Below, piece after piece: positions 35,626 through 43,411 of a stretch of DNA of 60,542 nt. Location: the NCBI GenBank assembly GCA_018669005.1, contig JABJAL010000094.1, positions 1 through 60,542 of the forward strand, read 5' to 3'. Below the pieces are notes generated by a model. The model was given only the letters and a program-made list of their open reading frames with translations, was not told the origin of the DNA and ran no database searches. The first letter of the stretch is position 1. Each line of letters begins with the position of its first letter. Source of the stretch: Nitrospinaceae bacterium (lineage in GTDB: Bacteria; UBA8248). Made by a program: the position numbers and the translations under genes.

Positions 35626-35809
35626 AAACCACCGCTGAAATGAAGACCAGCATCACTCCCAAAACAAAGTAACCCGCCGCGAATGGCACTACTGGATTAC
35701 TGAAAGACGGGTTCGTGGGCGTACCAAGCGGAGCCGCCCAGTAGAGATAACTAACCGCCTGAAGCGCAAATCCTACGATGATTAACGAGAGTGTCCAAAT
35801 TTTTCGCAT
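35600..35809 (-). CDS. Small membrane protein of the Psr-like operon
   Basis: 69 residues with two hydrophobic segments (WTLSLIIVGFALQAVSYLYW and FAAGYFVLGVMLVFISAVVY) joined by a short loop rich in Pro and Asn. I do not recognise the family. It starts at 35809, where its ATG overlaps the NrfD stop as TAATG, so it is translationally coupled to that subunit. The gene order (NrfD, small two-TM protein, chaperone) suggests a stabilising or anchoring subunit of the membrane complex. The predicted topology places both ends on the same side. Confidence 0.75.
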   Translation of the reverse strand: MRKIWTLSLIIVGFALQAVSYLYWAAPLGTPTNPSFSNPVVPFAAGYFVLGVMLVFISAVVYELMPEEK

Positions 35810-37104
35810 TACATCTCCCCTTTCCCGGCATCAGCAACTTCCATGATAGGAAAGACCTTGACGAAAAGAATGTATAGAAACGCCCCTAATCCGAGGAGGC
35901 CCAGAATGACGCTCACTTCAACCCAACTCGGGGTGTACTGCCCTGTCCCGTACGGCAGCAGCGTTCCGTGCGTCTGTGACGGCACGACGATCAGATACCG
36001 TTTGCCGATTGCAGCGACGTTGACCAAAACACCCGAGAGCACCGCCACACCAATGGTGTATTTCCCCTGTGCAAACTGAGTGAAAAGGAGAACAGCAGGA
36101 ACGAGAAGCGCCACCACCGACAGCCAGAACACCCCGGCGTATCTACCCGAAAGCAATGCCATGGATATCTTCCCCTCGTGGGATGAGGAGGCATAAGAAA
36201 CGGTGAGCCATTCTACCACCATAAAATAGGTATACAAAAGAATGAGCACCATGAGGATATTTCCCAACCACTTGAATACCTCCATGCTGATCTTGTCTGT
36301 TTCCGAGGTAAACACGCGAAACAATGCTGCCAGGATTATGAGATGCCCGATTCCCGATACACCGCCCAAGATGACAAACCCGGGCGCTTGAAGGGCACTG
36401 TGCCAGCCTGGTCGTCCGCCCTGGAGTCCGAACACGGCCCCCAAGGTCGAAGTGGCCACAACCAGCAGGGGTAGAAGAGCCACCGCCAACCAAAAGGTTG
36501 ACTGCTCATGGCGCCGCCTCTCGAGCGGCGTGTCTTTATATCCCGCGGCCCAAAACTGATAGAACCCTTTAAGAGCGCCCGTGGCCTGCTCGGCGCAAAT
36601 AGCAGCATCCTTCCTGCCATTCAGATAGAAATAAACCAAGCTCGCGAAAAAATAGCCCGAAATTACGATGGTGAATGTTCCGAAGAACGGGGACATCGGT
36701 CGCCCGTAGAGCGGAAGATATAAAATCGCCCGTAGAGGCTTACCAACGTCTGACATAATCGTAAGGGCACCGAGGATTAGCGCAATAATTGTCATAAGCT
36801 CGGCTATTCGCGTGATAGGCTTTAGCACCTTCAGATCAAAGAGGCGAACTATCGCCGAGATAGTAATACCCGCGAAACTCACACCCATAAAATAGACAAG
36901 AAAAGCCACATAGAGCCCCCAGGTCGCTCCTCCCATGAGCCCGATATTGCGAAGCCCGGTGACTACCTCTCCATGTATAGCCTGTTGTGAATAGGCGTAA
37001 ATTCCTAAGAGCACAAACATCAGAGAAAGACCCAGAAAAGCCACAGATCCTCCACTCCACCTACCAACGCCATAGGATAGGCCGTTACTCGTTCTAGCAG
37101 CCAT
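35809..37104 (-). CDS. NrfD/PsrC-family membrane quinone-interacting subunit
   Basis: 431 residues, about ten hydrophobic segments. The N-terminal half carries GGATWGLYVAFLVYFMGVSFAG, then ISAIVRLFDLKVLKPITR and a segment with LPLYGRPMSPFFGTF, all typical of NrfD/PsrC polytopic subunits that exchange electrons with the quinone pool. It would sit in the inner membrane and anchor the ferredoxin subunit at 37108 and the periplasmic molybdoenzyme at 37872. GGGAGGG precedes the ATG, only three bases after the ferredoxin stop. The direction of electron flow (reduction of a sulfur, arsenic or other acceptor, or oxidation of a donor) cannot be read from this gene. Confidence 0.92.
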   Translation of the reverse strand: MAARTSNGLSYGVGRWSGGSVAFLGLSLMFVLLGIYAYSQQAIHGEVVTGLRNIGLMGGATWGLYVAFLVYFMGVSFAGITISAIVRLFDLKVLKPITRIAELMTIIALILGALTIMSDVGKPLRAILYLPLYGRPMSPFFGTFTIVISGYFFASLVYFYLNGRKDAAICAEQATGALKGFYQFWAAGYKDTPLERRRHEQSTFWLAVALLPLLVVATSTLGAVFGLQGGRPGWHSALQAPGFVILGGVSGIGHLIILAALFRVFTSETDKISMEVFKWLGNILMVLILLYTYFMVVEWLTVSYASSSHEGKISMALLSGRYAGVFWLSVVALLVPAVLLFTQFAQGKYTIGVAVLSGVLVNVAAIGKRYLIVVPSQTHGTLLPYGTGQYTPSWVEVSVILGLLGLGAFLYILFVKVFPIMEVADAGKGEM

Positions 37105-37107
37105 GAT

Positions 37108-37857
37108 TTAGGCCCTCCCTTTTATTTTAGCATCCACTTTTTCGATTTCCCTGACTTTCGAGTTCGGCGGTGTTCCACCCACGTAGTACACACGAGGCTT
37201 GGTTCCAGCCTCTTCGAGCAACCGGAAATTTTCATTATTTTGGAGAGTCCGGGAAACATCACTCATAAGATCATCCAAGTCCCCGAACTGAATCGCGAAC
37301 GTTGGGCACTCATCCGCACAAGCGGGAAGCTTTCCCTTTTCCACAAGCTGAGGACAGAAGGTGCACTTTTCAATAACACCTTTCGAGTGCCCGCCACCGG
37401 CGATTTTTCTTTTCCCCTTCCCGTATCCCGCCTGAAGATCGGGGTTTGCGTACGGAGGACTCGCTCCCTGGGTGGCTTTTTGCGCTTCGGGTCCTCTCCA
37501 ATCGAGATACTGTCCTTTCGTCGGATCCTGCCAGTTGAAGTTATTAACGCCGTAGGGACAAGCTACCTCGCAGTAGCGGCAACCGATGCAGCGGTCGCTG
37601 TCCGTCGCCACAAGACCGTTCTCTTGTTTGAATCGCGCTCCGACGGGGCACACTTTCACGCAAGGGGCGTTATCACAGTGCATGCACGGTCGCGGCATGA
37701 ACCAGGTTTTTGTTCTTGGATACTCATCTTCCTCAAATCTAAAAACATGCATCCAAAAACTTCCTTGCGGAGTGTTGTTTTCCACCTTGCACGCGACCAT
37801 GCAGGCTCGGCACCCCGTGCATTTGTCCAAATTGATTACCATTCCTAAACGTGCCAT
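37108..37857 (-). CDS. Four-cluster 4Fe-4S ferredoxin subunit (PsrB/DmsB type)
   Basis: 249 residues. Four cysteine groups are visible: CTGCRACMVACK, CMHCDNAPCVKVCP, CIGCRYCEVACPYG and CTFCPQLVEKGKLPACADECP, the signature of the electron-transfer subunit of DMSO-reductase-family enzymes (PsrB, PhsB, DmsB). Position of the last group and the length fit PsrB-like proteins. AGGAGG precedes the ATG. It lies between the molybdoenzyme (14 bases upstream) and the NrfD subunit (3 bases downstream), so the three form the usual ABC arrangement. No Tat signal is needed because the partner's signal carries the pair across the membrane. Confidence 0.94.
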   Translation of the reverse strand: MARLGMVINLDKCTGCRACMVACKVENNTPQGSFWMHVFRFEEDEYPRTKTWFMPRPCMHCDNAPCVKVCPVGARFKQENGLVATDSDRCIGCRYCEVACPYGVNNFNWQDPTKGQYLDWRGPEAQKATQGASPPYANPDLQAGYGKGKRKIAGGGHSKGVIEKCTFCPQLVEKGKLPACADECPTFAIQFGDLDDLMSDVSRTLQNNENFRLLEEAGTKPRVYYVGGTPPNSKVREIEKVDAKIKGRA

Positions 37858-37871
37858 TGGGCTTTACCTCC

Positions 37872-40436
37872 TCAAGCCTTGAATACCTGGACTTTCACCT
37901 GGAAGGACTGGTCGGCGGTGTGAGACACATAGCCTTCCCCGGTAAAAAAGAGTTCATTGGAATTAGGTCCATGTCCTTGACCCCAAGGATGAACCCACTT
38001 GCCGTAGTGGTGCGGCATCCCTACGGTGCCGGGATGCATTCCCTCGCAATATTGGGCGCGTGCTTCTACCTTTCGCGTCTCACCAGTCACTGCATTGTGG
38101 GATTCCACCGACACCATATCGCCATCCTTGATCCCTTTCGCCTGGGCCACCTTTGGATTGATGTCAATCCGCTGCTCTGGGGCTAATTCCTTGAGGAGCG
38201 GAATCATGGTTGATCGGGCCTGTTTGAACTCAATGAGCTTGTAGCTGATGAGCGTCAAGTCGTACTTCGCGGGCGATAGATCCATGGTGAGCGGGCGCCA
38301 GTTCGGAAGCGCGGTGTAGTCCTGCCAGTAGATTTTCTTCGCCCCCTTGGCCTTCATGTCTTCCTGAATCCGTTGGAGCGATTCGCCGTAGAGACGGTGA
38401 CGCATGCCCTTGAACGGCGGATTCTGGGCATAGCCATAGTATTTTTTGGCCTTGACCGGACCTTTGATGAGCACACCGTGTTTCTCGAAATAACTAACTC
38501 CCTCTTTAATCCCAGACGACTTCGCCCAGCGATCAAATACTTCGCGCTCGGTAGGCTTCCTGTCCAGGGGCAGCTTGTGGTCGCCCTTGATTTTGAGCGC
38601 CTTGTTGACCTGGGCGAGATAGCCCTTCTTGCCGTGGAGAATGCCCGCCTTCTCGCACAGATCCATATAAATCTGAATATCACCTCGGCTATCGTAAAGC
38701 GGTTTCATCGGTGGAACTCTCAACGTAATGGCATCGGTGTACTGATCGGTTGCGCCAATAGGTCCTTCGTATTTTTCAATGGTGGCCGCCGGAAGAACCA
38801 CATCGGCGAACAAACTTGCCGTCTCATTGAGGAAGGGGTCGATAATCGCGACAAACTTAAATTTTTTATACGACTCAATGAAATCGGGTGTTGAGCAGAA
38901 CGACCCCAATGGATTCGCCATGTGGATGAGCAGCACCTCGGGGGTGTAGTCCACCTCATACTTTTTGGGATCGAGCATCACCTTGGCAACGATGCCAGAG
39001 AGATTGCTGTTGATCGGATAGAACTTCGAGTCCTTGAGGTAAATGTTGTAAGGGCCGTCCTTGACCTTGGCCTTGTCGAGTTTTTTCCAGTTCTTGTGGG
39101 GTTTGAACTTCCAGTCGGTCCGCACCCCGCCGACCGCCTCGATGGCGCCCAGGAGCATGAAGACCATCATCATCGAGCGGATGGTCTGGAAGCCGAGTTC
39201 GGTCTGGCACATGTGGTAGGCCATGACAGAAACAGGACGATGGGGAAGCGTCACACCATCCACGACAATGGTGCTGCCAATCATAGCATTCTTACCTAGG
39301 TCGTCGGCTATCTTGCGGATGTTAGCCGCTGGAACCTCGCAGATTTTCTCGGCCCACTCGGGAGTGGATTTGGCCGCATGCTCCTTGTATAGCTGATAGC
39401 CTGTTTTCACCTTGACGCCGCCGGCATCGAACTCGCCTTCAAGAGCAGGCTTAACACCCTCGGCGTCGAACGCCTTGGGTTTTCCCTCAACCGTGTCCCA
39501 GACCTGCTCCTTTTTGTCCACGATGAGGAATCTTCCATCTTCCTTCACGAGGAAGGGAGAGTTGGTGTGATTAACGAGATATTCCTTGTCGATATGGCCC
39601 CGCTCGATCAATCTATTTGAGAGCGCGAGGGCGAGCACCATGTCGGTTCCCGGCTTGATGGGCACCCACTCATCGGCAAAATGGCCCGCCGGGCGCGAGC
39701 GCGGATCAATGGAAATCATTTTCATCCCGCGCTCTTTAGCCTTGGTGAGTTGCTGAGGCCACGTCAGCCAGCAGGTTTTGTTTCCCCCGGCATTTGTGAC
39801 GTTCCATCCCCAGGCCAAGAGGTAGTTACAATGGCGAAAATCAGGATGGAGGACACCGTGAAGACCAGTTGTGTATTCGGCGGCCCTGTAGCCGGCATCT
39901 GAGCAATATGCCCCGTGATGAAGCTTGGTAGCTCCCGACGCTTTTACAAAAGCGGTGTCATAAAACTTCTTGGCCTTGCTGCGACCTTTTTGCCAGATGA
40001 GCAGCCTTTTATCTTTTTTGCGCACTTCCTTGATTTTATTTCCGGTAAGGGTCAAGGCCTCGTCCCAAGAAGCTTTTCGAAATTTCCCGGGAACCCCTTT
40101 CCCGTTGGTTCTAATCAGGGGGGTTTTCACCCGGTTGGGGTCGTAGACCGCCTGTATCTGTGCGACACCCTTCGGGCAAAGCGTCCCTTTATTCTTGGGA
40201 TGGTCAGGATTACCCTTGAACTTTACAATACGGCCATTCACCTTTTTTGCGAGCATTCCGCAGTCCTGCTTGCCTATCCAACATGTTGTCGGCACCCACT
40301 CCTCCTTCACCCCGGCGCCCGCACCACTCGCTCCCTCAACCAGCGTTTTCGGCCCCCCAGTGAGGAGCGAAGCTAATGCTCCTCCTCCGGCGACACCCGC
40401 TGATCCTTTAAGAAATGTCCTGCGTTTCATCTTCAT
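37872..40436 (-). CDS. Tat-exported molybdopterin oxidoreductase, PsrA/PhsA-like
   Basis: 854 residues. The N-terminus MKMKRRTFLKGSAGVAGGG is a twin-arginine (Tat) signal. The Fe-S motif is unusual: Cys52, Gly55, Cys59 and Cys87, so the second cysteine of the common C-x2-C-x3-C-x27-C pattern is Gly. The likely Mo ligand is Cys178 in GAYCSDAGY (Ser179 is the alternative). The rest covers the molybdopterin-binding domains through a C-terminal dinucleotide domain, closing with QSFQVKVQVF. AGGAGG precedes the ATG, which overlaps the Rrf2 stop by four bases. This is the catalytic subunit of the operon; the substrate is not fixed (polysulfide, thiosulfate, arsenate or other acceptor, or an oxidase role). 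Confidence 0.93.
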   Translation of the reverse strand: MKMKRRTFLKGSAGVAGGGALASLLTGGPKTLVEGASGAGAGVKEEWVPTTCWIGKQDCGMLAKKVNGRIVKFKGNPDHPKNKGTLCPKGVAQIQAVYDPNRVKTPLIRTNGKGVPGKFRKASWDEALTLTGNKIKEVRKKDKRLLIWQKGRSKAKKFYDTAFVKASGATKLHHGAYCSDAGYRAAEYTTGLHGVLHPDFRHCNYLLAWGWNVTNAGGNKTCWLTWPQQLTKAKERGMKMISIDPRSRPAGHFADEWVPIKPGTDMVLALALSNRLIERGHIDKEYLVNHTNSPFLVKEDGRFLIVDKKEQVWDTVEGKPKAFDAEGVKPALEGEFDAGGVKVKTGYQLYKEHAAKSTPEWAEKICEVPAANIRKIADDLGKNAMIGSTIVVDGVTLPHRPVSVMAYHMCQTELGFQTIRSMMMVFMLLGAIEAVGGVRTDWKFKPHKNWKKLDKAKVKDGPYNIYLKDSKFYPINSNLSGIVAKVMLDPKKYEVDYTPEVLLIHMANPLGSFCSTPDFIESYKKFKFVAIIDPFLNETASLFADVVLPAATIEKYEGPIGATDQYTDAITLRVPPMKPLYDSRGDIQIYMDLCEKAGILHGKKGYLAQVNKALKIKGDHKLPLDRKPTEREVFDRWAKSSGIKEGVSYFEKHGVLIKGPVKAKKYYGYAQNPPFKGMRHRLYGESLQRIQEDMKAKGAKKIYWQDYTALPNWRPLTMDLSPAKYDLTLISYKLIEFKQARSTMIPLLKELAPEQRIDINPKVAQAKGIKDGDMVSVESHNAVTGETRKVEARAQYCEGMHPGTVGMPHHYGKWVHPWGQGHGPNSNELFFTGEGYVSHTADQSFQVKVQVFKA

Positions 40437-40897
40437 TTCAATCCTCCTGTCATTTCAGATGACGAACGATGATAAAATTGCTCTTTCATGGGAACGCATC
40501 CTCTAAAATCTATAAATTCAGAAAGTTTTCTCGCTCGAAGTTCAGTCTCGATTCGCTCTCGCTCTTCTTTCCAAAAATCATGAATTGGACAACTTCCATC
40601 ACACTGGTCCCAGCCAAGTAGGCATTTCCCAATCCAATCTGCTCCCTCGACGGCCTCTACTATTTCACTCAAGGTGATTTCCTCGGCCGGGCGGGCGAGC
40701 AACAGACCTCCCGTGTAACCGCGTTTGGTCTTGACTAGTTTTTTCTCGGCAAGTGTTTGAATAATTTTCGACAAGTAAGATCTAGAAATTCCAGTGCAAC
40801 TCGCGACATCACGAACGCTAATCAAACGGCCACTCAGGCTTTCCAAACAGCTCATCGCAGCAACAGCGTAGCCAGTTGTTTTAGATAGCATAAGCAT
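40433..40897 (-). CDS. Rrf2-family Fe-S transcriptional regulator
   Basis: 154 residues of the Rrf2 (IscR/NsrR) family. The winged helix-turn-helix is at residues 25-60 (DVASCTGISRSYLSKIIQTL) and the Fe-S ligands are Cys92, Cys99 and Cys103 in a loop (KCLLGWDQCDGSCP). Such regulators sense iron-sulfur status, nitric oxide, redox state or cysteine. It is the first gene of the minus-strand operon and its stop overlaps the molybdoenzyme start, so it likely regulates that operon and itself. A perfect TTGACA -35 (40998-41003) and a GGTA/GGGTATTTAA motif lie upstream, and a related motif lies upstream of two other molybdoenzyme units. The start MLMLSK could be either of two in-frame ATGs. Confidence 0.93.
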   Translation of the reverse strand: MLMLSKTTGYAVAAMSCLESLSGRLISVRDVASCTGISRSYLSKIIQTLAEKKLVKTKRGYTGGLLLARPAEEITLSEIVEAVEGADWIGKCLLGWDQCDGSCPIHDFWKEERERIETELRARKLSEFIDFRGCVPMKEQFYHRSSSEMTGGLK

Positions 40898-40974
40898 TTG
40901 ATATCACTCTTCTTATCCGAAGTGGCGATGCTCACAAATAACCCGGGAGGGCTTTTAAGACTATTTACTCTTAT

Positions 40975-41003
40975 ATAATTGGCTTTGAATACCTGCCTGT
41001 CAA
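40975..41003 (-). promoter_or_regulatory. Candidate sigma-70 promoter of the Rrf2/molybdoenzyme operon
   Basis: A perfect -35 TTGACA (41003-40998 on the minus strand) is followed after 17 bases by AATTAT, which is an imperfect -10. The surroundings are A+T-rich. It lies about 80-100 bases upstream of the Rrf2 start. The -10 match is weak, so the spacing is uncertain. Confidence 0.4.
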
Positions 41004-41013
41004 CAATTTTTAA

Positions 41014-41030
41014 GGTATCTGGGTATTTAA
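41014..41030. promoter_or_regulatory. Candidate operator site upstream of Rrf2 operon
   Basis: The sequence GGTATCTGGGTATTTAA lies next to the TTGACA of the Rrf2 promoter. GGTA followed by GGGTATTTAA also occurs upstream of the Nap-like operon (48992-49014) and in a variant form upstream of the third molybdoenzyme (50771-50795). It may be bound by the Rrf2 regulator. This is based on sequence similarity only. Confidence 0.4.
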
Positions 41031-41128
41031 TTGTAGATTTGATCGATCTCGTGAAAAAAAGTGCCTTTTTTCGAAGCTATTATCAGATACGACTTGATAT
41101 GGGGTAGGCCATTAGTTTATTGCTCCAA

Positions 41129-41734
41129 CTATATTTCGACTTTCATCACCTGGATAGCAGCAGGATGGGCAGGACAAAAATATTCACAAACACCGCAACC
41201 GACGCAATTATCAGTTACTACAGGACCATGACCAGACGCTGACTTTTCAATCCGAATCGCATCTGAGCCTACTGGACAGCGGTCCGCACAGTAGTTACAT
41301 CCCGGGTCAATTCCGGCCCAAGACCAGCAGGCACTGGCTTCGACACGGGCCAGGCCGATTCGAATTTCCCGGCGAGGGATTTGAGTGAGCGCACCGCTCT
41401 GGCATGCTGCCATGCACGCCAATTCATCGCACAAAACGCAGGCCGCCTCACTCGGCTCAATAATCGGCGTATAGCGGCCAGGGTCATCTTTCCGAGGAAC
41501 AAGTTTAATGGCATTGGCCGGGCAGACCTCGGCACAAGAACCTACGCCGCAACATAATTCGAGAAACTCATTCTCCAGCGCAGCGCCCGGTGGGCGAAGG
41601 TAAGGAACGGCAGAGGTTTGTTCAACGATGCGCTCCTCTCTTGCACCCTCGGCAAACGCACGCAACAGTGCCCTCGGTCCTTCTTTAAAAAAAGCCTTAC
41701 GATCAATTAGCTTATCAGGTGAAATAGCCATCAA
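41129..41734 (-). CDS. NapF-like multi-cluster ferredoxin
   Basis: 201 residues with four ferredoxin-type cysteine clusters: LCCGVGSCAEVCP, CVLCDELACMAAC, CNYCADRCP and CVGCGVCEYFCP. The layout (an N-terminal helical region of 50 residues, then four clusters) fits a NapF/NapG-like cytoplasmic or membrane-associated electron carrier. It is the last gene of the Nap-like operon, 10 bases after the second NapG-like gene. No export signal is seen, so it is likely cytoplasmic, as NapF is. NapF helps mature or feed electrons to NapA; that role is inferred from the neighbours. Confidence 0.88.
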   Translation of the reverse strand: MMAISPDKLIDRKAFFKEGPRALLRAFAEGAREERIVEQTSAVPYLRPPGAALENEFLELCCGVGSCAEVCPANAIKLVPRKDDPGRYTPIIEPSEAACVLCDELACMAACQSGALTQIPRREIRIGLARVEASACWSWAGIDPGCNYCADRCPVGSDAIRIEKSASGHGPVVTDNCVGCGVCEYFCPAHPAAIQVMKVEI

Positions 41735-41744
41735 TCATTCCCCA

Positions 41745-42425
41745 TCAAGCAAGCTTACGTGCTGGCCGCTCTACTGTGTTAGGTGGCAGAACATGAATCG
41801 CCTTGGTGGGCACCGGGCACACTTCCTCGCATAGCCCACAACCTACACACTTCTCAGCAATCACCTCAGGCTTGAGTAGCCCCCGCTGAATGATAGCTTC
41901 TCCTTTCATAGGGCATATCGTGAAACAAGCCTCGCAGCGTCCCCGGTGAATATGAGGCAGGCAGGTTCGTTTGTCGAGAATTGCGATTCCCATACGAACT
42001 TCACCGGCCTGAGATTCATCGAGGGGCGCAATCGCTCCAGTCGGGCACACCTTCGTGCAACGCATACAAAGTATACAACCACGCTTGCCTGGAAAAATTA
42101 CTGGTGTCACCGAAGCCAGCCCAACGCTTTGAGTAAATCGAATCGCCTTAACCGGACAAACCTCGCCGCAAAGATAACAACCCGTGCAACGCTTTCTGAA
42201 TAAGCCCTCCTCCACCGCACCGGGTGGCCTGAGCGGGCCGCTCACATAAACGGCGAAAGGATTTTCCTCGGCCAGCTTTTTCCGCAAAGGTTGGTGAGCG
42301 CGTGCACGCATCAACCACGAGACACCGCCAACGGCCAACGCCGACACCACCCAGCCGATTTTTCGCAAAAAAGTACGCCGAGCCTGCTTCGATCCCTTCG
42401 GCGTTTTTTTTCTCAAAGAGGGCAT
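41745..42425 (-). CDS. NapG/MauM-type ferredoxin (second copy)
   Basis: 226 residues. It has an N-terminal Tat-like sequence (RRTFLRKIGWVVSALAVGG) followed by four 4Fe-4S clusters: CTGCYLCGEVCP, CILCMRCTKVCP, CEACFTICP and CVGCGLCEEVCP. This is the NapG/MauM pattern of a periplasmic ferredoxin that pairs with NapH. It overlaps the end of the NapH-like gene upstream by 13 bases. A related NapG-like gene lies at 44935-45531, so the operon contains two NapG-NapH modules. Its role would be to relay electrons between the membrane quinol oxidase and the NapA-like enzyme. Confidence 0.9.
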   Translation of the reverse strand: MPSLRKKTPKGSKQARRTFLRKIGWVVSALAVGGVSWLMRARAHQPLRKKLAEENPFAVYVSGPLRPPGAVEEGLFRKRCTGCYLCGEVCPVKAIRFTQSVGLASVTPVIFPGKRGCILCMRCTKVCPTGAIAPLDESQAGEVRMGIAILDKRTCLPHIHRGRCEACFTICPMKGEAIIQRGLLKPEVIAEKCVGCGLCEEVCPVPTKAIHVLPPNTVERPARKLA

Positions 42426-43411
42426 CGGGCGGCCTCTCTCTTTTCCGTGGACGACTCCGCCGCTTCGCTCCCAGCCCGCCTCCGAAGCTCCGGCTCAAAG
42501 CGAAACACCAGCGCATCTACCGCGCACACTCGAACGCATTCGAGGCATGAAGTGCATTCAATGCCCGTCGCGTCCGTCATCGGCGAGAGTCCAAACGCGC
42601 AGACCTGGTTGCAGTCCCCGCAATCATCGCAGGCCGACTTGTTGCGCTGGATGGAAACGCGCCGAAAGTAGCCGAGCAGCGAGTAAAGCCCACCGCCCGG
42701 ACAAAGGTACCGGCACCAGAGCCGCCTCGAGAGAAAAATTTCTGCAAGCGCCAATGCGATGAGAAATAAAAATCCCGCCCCGAGGGAGCCGAAAAAGATC
42801 AGTTCGAATAACTGCCTACCAAGAACTGCTGGTGGATAAATCAGGGGGAAAATTTGCGCTCCGAGCCCAAGCGTTGACACCACACCAAACCCGAGAACAG
42901 CGTACTTCATCGTGCGTTTTAGACGAAAATTGCGAACCGGCACCCCGAACCGGGTAAGTAGACTGCGGAGACTGTCTCCCATCTCAAGAAGGAAATGAAC
43001 CGGGCACAACCAGCCGCAGAACACGCGCCCGAGCAGGGCCGTCAGTACGAGAAACGGCAATGCGGCCAGCAGAATTTTGCCCACTCCGCCGCCAGCCACT
43101 AATGCACCTAGCGCGTTCAACGGATCAATAACAAAATAACCGCCAATGCTCATCGCCCAGGGGCTTCCGGCGAAGTACCCCGAAAGAGGTTGGGCGCTTC
43201 TCGGCCTCTCCCCTATGAGGGCTTCCATCTCGTTAATAAAAAAAGTAGGAACCGCGCCCCCGCCTCTGATTCGCCTAGAATTAAGCGAATATTCAGGAGG
43301 GCCGTAAAGAGAACGGGTGTGCACCCCCACGTCATAAAGTGCGAGGGCTGGCGCCACGATCAGAGAAAGGAAAACAAGCGTCTGAGTTGTTTTACGAACC
43401 AGATGCCACAT
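42413..43411 (-). CDS. NapH-like membrane ferredoxin (second copy)
   Basis: 332 residues with about four hydrophobic segments and two C-terminal ferredoxin motifs (CDDCGDCNQVC and CTSCLECVRVC). The membrane segment carries GRVFCGWLCPVHFLLEMGDSL and RLWCRYLCPGGGLYSLLG, the conserved NapH/MauN motifs with CxxxCP. NapH accepts electrons from the quinol pool and passes them to NapG. ATG at 43411 has GGAAGAAA upstream; an earlier start at 43633 would add 74 residues inside the previous gene. It overlaps the previous NapH-like gene by 20 bases. It is shorter than the first copy and lacks its C-terminal beta-rich domain. Confidence 0.9.
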   Translation of the reverse strand: MWHLVRKTTQTLVFLSLIVAPALALYDVGVHTRSLYGPPEYSLNSRRIRGGGAVPTFFINEMEALIGERPRSAQPLSGYFAGSPWAMSIGGYFVIDPLNALGALVAGGGVGKILLAALPFLVLTALLGRVFCGWLCPVHFLLEMGDSLRSLLTRFGVPVRNFRLKRTMKYAVLGFGVVSTLGLGAQIFPLIYPPAVLGRQLFELIFFGSLGAGFLFLIALALAEIFLSRRLWCRYLCPGGGLYSLLGYFRRVSIQRNKSACDDCGDCNQVCAFGLSPMTDATGIECTSCLECVRVCAVDALVFRFEPELRRRAGSEAAESSTEKREAARCPL

